64,000 nt of DNA, taken from JAPLDB01 sp964356415 (GTDB taxonomy: Bacteria > Bacteroidota > Bacteroidia > AKYH767-A > 2013-40CM-41-45). Positions 42,837 through 50,584 of the stretch are shown here, one piece after another (the first letter of the stretch is position 1; each line of letters begins with the position of its first letter). Below the pieces are notes generated by a model. The model had not been told where the DNA came from and did no database searches. It saw only the letters and a list, made by a program, of their open reading frames with translations. The translations under genes and the position numbers were made by a program. The DNA lies in contig CAYHHK010000001.1 in the NCBI GenBank assembly GCA_964356415.1, forward strand, positions 1-64,000. The letters are read 5' to 3'.

Positions 42837-44958
42837 TTGTTTCAATATTTATTTTTCTAAATGGAAATCCATCTTGAAATTTTTCCCTTTCATAGACTAT
42901 GAAAGAGCCAAAATCATCAACCACGCAATCATAGTTTGCACTTACAAAGATTGAAGTAGTTATTTTCTCAATTACACACGGGCCTTTCAAATGGCAACCA
43001 TAAATGGGTTTATCCCCATCATACACAAGGATGTTTTGCAGTGTATCTAATTCAGGAATATATACTTCTCTATACCCTTTAATTGCAGATTCAATCGGTA
43101 TAGATTTTGTATTTACAGAGAGAAATTCAGGTTTTTTTGTTTTGCCAATAACCCGCAAGCGAAGGTTGATCAGTTCCATTTCAGTTTTCTCTTCTCTGAG
43201 TGAGTAGCCAAATTGTCTGTTGTGTTCAGTGTGAAAAAGTTCAAAAATTTTAACAAGATTATAATTCAATACATCGTTCCAGGTGCATTCCAGCTGAACC
43301 TCGTGATACTGGCCAACATAACGCATGTCCAATGTGGGATGAAAAGAAATCCGTTCGTGCGGAATCCCTTCCTCTATATGCAGTGAATTGATTCCCTCTT
43401 CTTTCATTTCATTGAACAGGGAGAGAAATATTTTACGGTTTAGGTTCCCAAATAGGGAGTAGCAGGACCTGATATAATCATGTTTTAAATCCCCTAAAAG
43501 CATTCCTGCAGCACAGAAGATGGAAGAAACATTCGGAACGAGGAACATGGGTATTTCCAGTTCTTTACATATTTCAGCTGCGTGGATGGGACCTGCACCG
43601 CCGGCCACTATGAACAGGAATTCTCTTGGGTCATAACCCCGTTCAACAGAAATTTCACGAACTCCCTGAGCCATGTTGCTGTTGATGATGCGATACATTC
43701 CAGCTGCGGTTTCCAGCATTGATAATTCAGTTTTTTTGGCAAGTTTCTCGCTGATTGCTTTCTCTGCTTTTGATTTATTCAGTTTCAATTCACCACCTGC
43801 AAAAAAATCCGGATTCAGATATCCAAGGACCAGGTCGGCATCAGTGCAGGCAGGCAGGTCTCCTCCGCGATCATAACAAACCGGGCCTGGCATTGCTCCG
43901 GCACTTTGCGGGCCCATCTGCAACAATCCTCCTTCGTTCATCCAGCCGATGCTTCCGCCTCCTGCGCCAATGGTAATAATGTCAAGTGAAGGCAGTGCAA
44001 TACGGTAGCGGTTTATACTTCCATCGGTACTGGTAATACACTGATTATTGATCACGATCGATGCATCAAAACTAGTTCCTCCCATGTCAACGGTGATGCA
44101 ATTTTGGTGTCCCATCAATTGTGAATAAAACGCGCCTGCTGTAGGGGCAGCAGCGGGTCCTGATAACACTGTAACTGCCGGATTTTTTTTCACTTGTTCT
44201 GGAGCAACCACTCCTCCATTCGACTGCATAATGAGTAGTTTCCCTGAAAATTTTGTTTCTTTTAGTTTGTAGGTGAGATTGTCGAGGTATTTGGCAACAA
44301 TCGGCCCTACAAATGCACTCACCACAGTTGTACTCACTCTTTCATAAAAGCGAATGGAAGGCAAGACTTCAAATGATGCCGTAATAAAAACACCGTGAAG
44401 TTTGTCTCTGAGAAACTTGACAGCCTGCATTTCATGTGACGGATTTTTGAAAGAATTAATAAAGCAAATCGCAATGGATTCCACTTGTTCATCTTTGATT
44501 TTCTTAACAATGAGCAACAACTCTTTTTCCGAAATTTTTTTTAGTACTACTCCATTTGAGTCGATGCGTTCATCAACAGTAAATCTCAAATATCGTTCAA
44601 CCAGCGGAGTGACATTTTTAAAGTGGTTGTTGTATTGTTCTTCCCGAATTCCTCTACGCATTTCAAGGGCATCGCGAAACCCCTTGGTGGTTATTAGAGC
44701 GGTCTTCGCGCCTTTTAATGTTAGCAATGCATTGGTAGCAACAGTAGTTCCATGAACAATAGTGTCAATTGAAGAAAGGAATTTTTCAAATTCCGTATAG
44801 CGCATTTGTGCTATTTCACGTAATCCGTTGATAAAGCCAATTGAGGGATCATGGGGAGTTGATAAGGTTTTATGTACAGTTGTACCGCCACTATCAGAAA
44901 TAGCTATGAGGTCGGTAAATGTTCCACCGATGTCTATTCCTATATTCAGTTTTTCCAT
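42826..44958 (-). CDS. hyuA: Hydantoinase A / N-methylhydantoinase A-type ATPase subunit
   Basis: 710 residues starting at the ATG at 44958, with a GAGAGGACC-like ribosome site 6-12 bases upstream; the longer frame to 45012 adds 18 residues without a good start. The N-terminus, KLNIGIDIGGTFTDLIAIS, is the ATP-binding phosphate loop of the ASKHA-like HyuA; TVDMGGTSFDASIV (near residue 300) is the second phosphate block. It should hydrolyse ATP to drive lactam opening with HyuB. As the first gene of the unit, after a 17-bp hairpin, it likely has its own promoter. Confidence 0.9.
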   Translation of the reverse strand: MEKLNIGIDIGGTFTDLIAISDSGGTTVHKTLSTPHDPSIGFINGLREIAQMRYTEFEKFLSSIDTIVHGTTVATNALLTLKGAKTALITTKGFRDALEMRRGIREEQYNNHFKNVTPLVERYLRFTVDERIDSNGVVLKKISEKELLLIVKKIKDEQVESIAICFINSFKNPSHEMQAVKFLRDKLHGVFITASFEVLPSIRFYERVSTTVVSAFVGPIVAKYLDNLTYKLKETKFSGKLLIMQSNGGVVAPEQVKKNPAVTVLSGPAAAPTAGAFYSQLMGHQNCITVDMGGTSFDASIVINNQCITSTDGSINRYRIALPSLDIITIGAGGGSIGWMNEGGLLQMGPQSAGAMPGPVCYDRGGDLPACTDADLVLGYLNPDFFAGGELKLNKSKAEKAISEKLAKKTELSMLETAAGMYRIINSNMAQGVREISVERGYDPREFLFIVAGGAGPIHAAEICKELEIPMFLVPNVSSIFCAAGMLLGDLKHDYIRSCYSLFGNLNRKIFLSLFNEMKEEGINSLHIEEGIPHERISFHPTLDMRYVGQYHEVQLECTWNDVLNYNLVKIFELFHTEHNRQFGYSLREEKTEMELINLRLRVIGKTKKPEFLSVNTKSIPIESAIKGYREVYIPELDTLQNILVYDGDKPIYGCHLKGPCVIEKITTSIFVSANYDCVVDDFGSFIVYEREKFQDGFPFRKINIETNAN

Positions 44959-45103
44959 TTTAGGTCCTCTCGTTAATACAAATCTTTTTCCCGGTGGAAT
45001 AATGTAATGCAAAAAGTTTTATAATGATGAGTGATGTTTTATTCATTCGTAGTTGCCCCTATCTATGTTCATATTTACTCAATGCGCTTTCTTGATAGTG
45101 AAA

Positions 45104-45148
45104 TATTCCCCACTTCTGACTTTAAACTTTTGTCAGAAGTGGGGAATA
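45104..45148 (-). terminator. 17-bp perfect hairpin between trpB-like gene and hyuA
   Basis: The arms TATTCCCCACTTCTGAC (45104-45120) and its exact complement (45132-45148) flank an 11-base loop. The structure begins 5 bases after the stop of the TrpB2-like gene. On the minus strand the arm is followed by ATATTT rather than a long T-run, so termination may be partial. It splits the large cluster into two units, with about 145 bases to the hyuA start for a second promoter. Confidence 0.72.
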
Positions 45149-45152
45149 ATGA

Positions 45153-46520
45153 TTACGGAATGACGGGCGTATTGAGTTCTCTCAGGTTTGTATAAAGTTG
45201 TTCATCAGTAAGTTCATGATCAACAAGCTTCCCTGTAAAATAATCCTGGTAAGCGCTCATGTCAAAATATCCATGGCCGCACAGGTTGAAGAGAATTGTT
45301 TTTGACTTCCCTTCAAGCTTTGCCTGATTTGCCTCCCTGATAGCTGCTGCGATACCATGCGTTGCTTCAGGTGCGGGAAGTATCCCTTCGGTACGTGCAA
45401 ACTTTATTCCTGCATCAAAGCATTCGAGCTGCTGCAGTGATTGTGCCTCTATCAATTTATCATGTAATAATTTGCTCACAATTGCACCAGCTCCATGATA
45501 GCGCAAACCACCGGCGTGAATAGGAGCAGGAACAAAATTATGTCCAAGTGTGTACATAGGAATTAACGGAGTCATTCCAATGGTATCGCCAAAATCATAG
45601 CGGTATTGGCCTTTGGTAAGCTTCGGACAAGAAGCCGGCTCTGCTGCAATGCAACGAACTTTTTTTCCGTTAACGAAATTGTGACGAAGAAATGGAAAAG
45701 CGATACCTGCGAAATTTGATCCGCCGCCAAATGGTGCAATTACTACGTCCGGGAAATCACCTGCTATTTCAAATTGTTTTTCTGCTTCCAGCCCGATGAT
45801 GGTTTGATGCATAAGCACATGATTTAAAACACTGCCGAGTGCATATTTTGTTGTTTCACTTTTAGCAGCCACTTCAACTGCTTCAGAGATAGCAATGCCT
45901 AAACTACCCGGTGAGTTCGGATCCATAGCAAGTATTTTTCTACCTGATTCTGTTGTATTGCTTGGAGAAGAAATTACAGTAGCATTCCAGGTGTTCATTA
46001 AAAGTTTGCGATATGGTTTTTGATCATAACTGATTTTTACCATGTAAACTTCACATTGTATGCCGAACAGATTGCATGCAAAACTAAGTGCACTGCCCCA
46101 TTGGCCAGCGCCGGTTTCGGTGCTTATTTTTTTTACACCTTCCTTTTTGTTATAATACGCCTGTGGCACGGCCGTATTGGGCTTGTGTGAGCCTGCCGGG
46201 CTGTTGCCTTCATATTTGTAATAAATTTTTGCAGGTGTATCAAGTAATTTTTCCAACCCGTAAGCGCGGTAAAGTGGTGATGGCCGCCAGATTTTATAGA
46301 TTTCACGAACTTCGTCAGGGATATCAATCCATCGTTCCTGAGATACCTCCTGTTTGATAAGTTCCATTGGAAACAAGGGAGCCAGGTCTTGCGGTCCAAT
46401 GGGTTGCAATGTTCCGGGGTGAAGCGGAGGCGGACATGGATTCGGCATATCTGCCTGGATGTTGTACCATTGTTTCGGAATTTCTTTTTCCGTCAGGTAG
46501 ATTTTTTTGATTTTTTCCAT
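45153..46520 (-). CDS. trpB: TrpB2-type tryptophan synthase beta-like protein
   Basis: 455 residues, the longer TrpB2 form, with PLP enzymes' marks: the Schiff-base lysine at K113 (SPAGSHKPNTA), TETGAGQWGSALSFA for the substrate carboxylate, and the phosphate-binding GGGSNFAGIAF near residue 262. It lacks a partner trpA. TrpB2 proteins make tryptophan from indole and serine and can work alone or on other beta-substitution donors. It is oddly placed in a degradative unit: it might rescue indole lost from the pathway back to tryptophan (then re-enter by the aminotransferase), or it might do a beta-elimination. It is the last gene of unit 1, followed by a hairpin. Confidence 0.85.
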   Translation of the reverse strand: MEKIKKIYLTEKEIPKQWYNIQADMPNPCPPPLHPGTLQPIGPQDLAPLFPMELIKQEVSQERWIDIPDEVREIYKIWRPSPLYRAYGLEKLLDTPAKIYYKYEGNSPAGSHKPNTAVPQAYYNKKEGVKKISTETGAGQWGSALSFACNLFGIQCEVYMVKISYDQKPYRKLLMNTWNATVISSPSNTTESGRKILAMDPNSPGSLGIAISEAVEVAAKSETTKYALGSVLNHVLMHQTIIGLEAEKQFEIAGDFPDVVIAPFGGGSNFAGIAFPFLRHNFVNGKKVRCIAAEPASCPKLTKGQYRYDFGDTIGMTPLIPMYTLGHNFVPAPIHAGGLRYHGAGAIVSKLLHDKLIEAQSLQQLECFDAGIKFARTEGILPAPEATHGIAAAIREANQAKLEGKSKTILFNLCGHGYFDMSAYQDYFTGKLVDHELTDEQLYTNLRELNTPVIP

Positions 46521-46578
46521 TTTTTTGTTTTTTTTGGTTTGATGAATAAATAAATTTAAATCAACTTGTTTATGATGC

Positions 46579-47529
46579 TCATTTGTGGGTATCAGATTTT
46601 AGTAGCTTTTCAAAACTTCTTTTCATAAAAACACCAATCATTTCTTTGCGGTATGTGCGCGAATAAATATCGTTATCAATAATTCGCGGCATTTTTATCG
46701 CCCTAAGAATTAATTTATCTTTTTCTTCCAAGTTTCCTGATATTACAACAGGCTTTGGATCAACTCCACCGATTACAATATTTATTTTTCCGGATGCACT
46801 GATGGATACAGCGGTTGTTAATGAGGTGAAATCAATACTTTCTCTCAGACGCAATTTCATAAACACACATTTGTTTTCTTCGATTTGCGGGAGGAGAATA
46901 CTTTTAATGATGGAGGTTGCAGAAAGATTTCTTGGCGTTAACCCGTCACCGGTATAAATATCTTCCAACTTTATTTTCTCTTCACCTTTTTCACTTTCAA
47001 TGAGGAGTTCGGCATTGTAAGCAATCAGTACAGGAGCAGTGTCAGAAACAAATCTGGAAAAGCACTTTTTTTTTCCGCCCGTTGCGATGCAGATATCACC
47101 GTCACATTTCAAACAATAACCAACAGCTTGGCGCCACCATTCACTCTGATTGTAAAAACTGCACCTGTTCTCGCATAATATATTTCCACCGATGGTGGCT
47201 GTTTTTCTCAGCATTGGTGAAGCGGCAGCATGAGCCGCTTCACCTAACGAAGAAAAATTAGCTGTGATAAATGAATTATTCTCTATCTCATTAAGTGTAA
47301 CCAGGGAACCAATTCTGAAGTAATTGTCCTTTGATGTCGTGGTTTTTAATTCATTAATTTCTGAAATATCAAGGATGCATACTGCGGTATCATTCCCTTG
47401 GAATTTATTTACCAGTATATCAGTGCCACCTGCAAGAAACCTGAAATTATTTGGGTATTCTTTTGCAATACTAATTGCCTCAACGACTGATTTGGGCTTA
47501 AAATAAAGTGTTTCAGTTGTTACATCCAT
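46579..47529 (-). CDS. 4-hydroxybenzoyl-CoA reductase-type FAD/[4Fe-4S] beta subunit
   Basis: 316 residues, FAD-binding subunit of the xanthine dehydrogenase family (FLAGGTDILVNK, ATIGGNILCENRC). It has the extra cysteine segment that only the 4-hydroxybenzoyl-CoA reductase (HcrB) group carries: the string CSFYNQSEWWRQAVGYCL is close to HcrB, and cysteines C123, C139, C147 and C156 show spacings of 16, 8 and 9, the same as the [4Fe-4S] ligands C122, C138, C146 and C155 of Thauera HcrB as I recall them. In HcrB this cluster lets low-potential electrons from ferredoxin reach the Mo site, reversing the normal direction. A ferredoxin gene lies just upstream. The enzyme therefore may reduce, not hydroxylate. 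Confidence 0.88.
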   Translation of the reverse strand: MDVTTETLYFKPKSVVEAISIAKEYPNNFRFLAGGTDILVNKFQGNDTAVCILDISEINELKTTTSKDNYFRIGSLVTLNEIENNSFITANFSSLGEAAHAAASPMLRKTATIGGNILCENRCSFYNQSEWWRQAVGYCLKCDGDICIATGGKKKCFSRFVSDTAPVLIAYNAELLIESEKGEEKIKLEDIYTGDGLTPRNLSATSIIKSILLPQIEENKCVFMKLRLRESIDFTSLTTAVSISASGKINIVIGGVDPKPVVISGNLEEKDKLILRAIKMPRIIDNDIYSRTYRKEMIGVFMKRSFEKLLKSDTHK

Positions 47530-47561
47530 GCTGTATTAAATTTCATTGAATATCCATTTTA

Positions 47562-50354
47562 TCATTTTTCATTCCTTTCATATTGACCTTTAAGCTGTGT
47601 AAGTATATCCTCCGGCAGGATAGGCAATTTGGTAATCCGAACGCCAACGGCATCATAAACTGCATTTGCAATTGCAGGTATTACAGGATGTAAGGCACCT
47701 TCACCGCATTCTTTTGCACCAAATGGTCCTTCGGGGTCATTTGTTTCTATAATATTGGTAACGATATCAGGTGTATCGAGTGAAGTCGGAATTTTATAGT
47801 CGAGAAAATTGTTATTTACGATGAGGCCTTTGTAATATTTCATTTGTTCACTCATTGCCTGTCCAATTCCCATGTGCCACGAACCCTCCAGTTGCCCTTC
47901 AACCGCAAGGGGATTAATTGCCTTGCCACAATCATGTGCGCCCCATACTTTAAGTATTTTAACATGGCCGGTTTCCGTATCCACTTTCACTTCTGCTACG
48001 CAGGCACCAAAGGAGTAGGAGGGACTCAAACCTGCTCCGGCTCCTTTGAAATCACCACCCAGTTTTGGAGAGATATATTTTCCGCTGATAGTGACTGCTC
48101 CTCGTTTTGAAGTGAGTATATCAATTGCTTCCAGCCAGCTTAAATTAAGTTTTTTATCGTTGCTAAAAATCCTTTCATTGGCCAGATTTAATTCACTAAC
48201 AGCAATGCCATTTTGCAATGAAACAGATTCAAGGATTTCTTTTCTCAGATTTTCTGCAGCATTTTTTGCAGCATTTCCTGCCATGAATGTGACCCTGCTT
48301 GAGTAGCTTCCCAAATCAACCGGAGTTAAAAGTGTATCACCGGCCAGAACAAATATTTTATCCATGGAAAGACTCAAAACTTCTGATACAATCATTGCAA
48401 GCATTGTATCGCTTCCTTGGCCGATATCACTTGCACCGCTGGTGATCAATACCCTTCCATCAAAATCAACTTTCAAGTGAACTGTTGATTGGGGTAATTC
48501 ATTCCAGATGATTGGCAATGCACTTCCGCTGATAAAAAAACCACATGCTACACCAAGACCGTGGCCATGCTCTAGTTTGCCATGACGATTTTTCCAGTCA
48601 CTTTGTTCGGCAACTTTCATCAGAGATTCGCGACTGCCATTTGAAGTTATTCTGTATTCGCCAACTGTAAGTGTGTGGGGAGTTAAAAAATTTTTGATTC
48701 TTATTTCTACCGGATCAATTTTCAGTTTATGTGCGACATCATCAATAAGACTTTCTGTCGCAAACCGGGAATTCACAGCACCATGTCCGCGCATGGCACC
48801 GCATTGCGGCTTGTTGGTATAAACACGAAAAGTTTTAAATCCGAAATTGTCCAATTTGTAAGGTGCCTGCAGCAACACTCCGTTATAATAAGAAGTAACG
48901 ACACCAAAACTTCCATATGCACCTCCATCAATGGCGATGTCAGCGTCCAAAACATTAAATGTTCCGTCATTTTTTACGCCTAATTGCAACGTCATTCGTG
49001 ACGGGTGACGACCGTGATTACTAATGAACACTTCTTCGCGTGTGAATCGGATCTTAACCGGTTTTCCGGTTTTGCGGGCAAGATGGGAAATGATCATTTC
49101 ATGTGGAAAAGGATCACTCTTCCCGCCGAACCCGCCACCAACATAGGGTTTGATAACGCGCACCCTGCTCAGTGGAACTTCCATCACTTTCGCCAGGGCC
49201 CTGTGAAGGTAATGTGGAACCTGGGTAGCGGTTATGATAGTCAATCCGTTCTCATCCCAGTAGGCAGTGGCTGCATGGGGTTCAGTGAATGCATGCGTCA
49301 CCCCTTCAAATTCGAATGACATTTTTGAAACAATGTCTGATTCTTCCAGCCCTTTTTGCTGATCACCAAAACGCAACTCAGCTTTCTTGTGGACGTTGTT
49401 ATTGAACTTTACGTGCCCATGTATTTTTTCATGGACTCCGACATCATTAAGCGATTCATCAATGGAGAGGAATTCTTTGATTGGTTTATAGGTTACCTTA
49501 ATGCATTTCAGGGCTTCTATGGCAATGTCTTCGGTATCGGCTGCAACAGCAGCAACTACTTCACCGATGTACCGTACTTTGTCAATTGCCATTGCGGTTT
49601 CATCATTCGAAATCGGAAGTACGCCGAATTTTACGGGTAGTTCTTTCCCTGTAATTATTGCGCGTACACCGGGTATTTTTTCAGCCTCACTTGTATTAAT
49701 GCTCTCTATTTTTGCATGAGGCAGGATACTGCGGAGAAATTTTGCATGCAGTGAATTATTAATTCTAATGTCATCAGCATACGCTGCTGAACCACTTACT
49801 TTTTTGTTGGCTTCGATATAAGGCCTCCCGACACCGACTGTTTTGAATGTTGAATTACTGATGCTGGCGGTTTCGGTTTTTGGATTTTGTCTATCATTAG
49901 CATATTCAGAAACCGCTTCGATGATTTTTTTGTATCCTGTGCATCGGCAAACATTTCCCGATAGCGACTCCTTTATTTCATCGATTGAAGGATTCGGGTT
50001 TTTATTTACAAAGTCAAGGGCCGTAATAACCATCCCGGGTGTGCAGAAACCACATTGAACTGCACCCTTCTCCACAAACTTATCCTGAAGTTTATGCAAT
50101 GTGGCATGGGTTGAAATACCTTCAATGGTGGTTATGCTTGCTCCTTCAAAGCGCAAAGCCGGTGTAATGCAGCTTAATACGGGCTTATTATTTACCAATA
50201 CAGTACAGGCACCGCAACTTCCCTGTTCGCAGCCGATTTTTGTACCTGTCAAGCCAGCTTTTTCACGAATGACCGTTGAAAGCATTTCATGAGCATTAAC
50301 AACAAGATCGAAATGCTTTCCATTGATAATATAAGAAACAAGCTTATTGTTCAT
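47562..50354 (-). CDS. 4-hydroxybenzoyl-CoA reductase-like fused [2Fe-2S]-molybdenum subunit
   Basis: 930 residues joining two subunits that are separate in enzyme A. Residues 1-145 are the [2Fe-2S] part: C42, C47, C50, C62 and C101, C104, C136, C138. Residues 170-930 are the molybdenum part: GGGFGGK around residue 410, GASDIGQGSDTMLAM, and the C-terminal GAKECGEG with the Mo-site Glu at 885. With the HcrB-like FAD subunit (33-base gap) it makes a second molybdenum enzyme. By gamma-alpha fusion order it parallels HcrC-HcrA. Reduction of a ring hydroxyl on an aryl-CoA is the model reaction; the substrate here is unknown. A hydroxylated aminobenzoyl-CoA is possible. Confidence 0.85.
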   Translation of the reverse strand: MNNKLVSYIINGKHFDLVVNAHEMLSTVIREKAGLTGTKIGCEQGSCGACTVLVNNKPVLSCITPALRFEGASITTIEGISTHATLHKLQDKFVEKGAVQCGFCTPGMVITALDFVNKNPNPSIDEIKESLSGNVCRCTGYKKIIEAVSEYANDRQNPKTETASISNSTFKTVGVGRPYIEANKKVSGSAAYADDIRINNSLHAKFLRSILPHAKIESINTSEAEKIPGVRAIITGKELPVKFGVLPISNDETAMAIDKVRYIGEVVAAVAADTEDIAIEALKCIKVTYKPIKEFLSIDESLNDVGVHEKIHGHVKFNNNVHKKAELRFGDQQKGLEESDIVSKMSFEFEGVTHAFTEPHAATAYWDENGLTIITATQVPHYLHRALAKVMEVPLSRVRVIKPYVGGGFGGKSDPFPHEMIISHLARKTGKPVKIRFTREEVFISNHGRHPSRMTLQLGVKNDGTFNVLDADIAIDGGAYGSFGVVTSYYNGVLLQAPYKLDNFGFKTFRVYTNKPQCGAMRGHGAVNSRFATESLIDDVAHKLKIDPVEIRIKNFLTPHTLTVGEYRITSNGSRESLMKVAEQSDWKNRHGKLEHGHGLGVACGFFISGSALPIIWNELPQSTVHLKVDFDGRVLITSGASDIGQGSDTMLAMIVSEVLSLSMDKIFVLAGDTLLTPVDLGSYSSRVTFMAGNAAKNAAENLRKEILESVSLQNGIAVSELNLANERIFSNDKKLNLSWLEAIDILTSKRGAVTISGKYISPKLGGDFKGAGAGLSPSYSFGACVAEVKVDTETGHVKILKVWGAHDCGKAINPLAVEGQLEGSWHMGIGQAMSEQMKYYKGLIVNNNFLDYKIPTSLDTPDIVTNIIETNDPEGPFGAKECGEGALHPVIPAIANAVYDAVGVRITKLPILPEDILTQLKGQYERNEK

Positions 50355-50584
50355 CTTGAGGTTCTTTCAACTTTAATAATTTTTGCAGGACAAATTATTG
50401 CTGCTTTTAAATTCAATTTGTATTCATCTTCATCGACATCCATTCTATATACTCCCCCTTTTTCTTTGCTCCCGATTAAGTTGCATTTTCCGTCTTTTCT
50501 TGATATTCGCCACCTGCTTTTGTTTGCTTCTGCGCATGCATTGCAGCCAATACACTTGCTGCGATGAAAGTATATCCTAACCAT
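50351..50584 (-). CDS. Small [4Fe-4S] ferredoxin
   Basis: 77 residues. Cysteines at 11, 14 and 17 (CIGCNAC) and at 65 (CPAKI) fit one [4Fe-4S] cluster; C34 is extra. It overlaps both neighbours by 1 base (TAATG after the U32 gene) and 4 bases (ATGA before the molybdenum subunit). It is a natural electron donor for the HcrB-like subunit and could be charged by the indolepyruvate oxidoreductase. A length of 77 is short for a two-cluster ferredoxin, in line with a single cluster. Confidence 0.85.
   Translation of the reverse strand: MVRIYFHRSKCIGCNACAEANKSRWRISRKDGKCNLIGSKEKGGVYRMDVDEDEYKLNLKAAIICPAKIIKVERTSR

Noticed and set aside
41163..44958. Acetone or acetophenone carboxylase, or a 5-oxoprolinase/hydantoin pathway
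   Set aside because: HyuA/B fold is shared with these, but the surrounding CoA-transferase, B12 mutase, dehydrogenase and thiolase set fits lactam opening of 2-oxo-indoleacetate better; a hydantoin or oxoproline gene set is not present.
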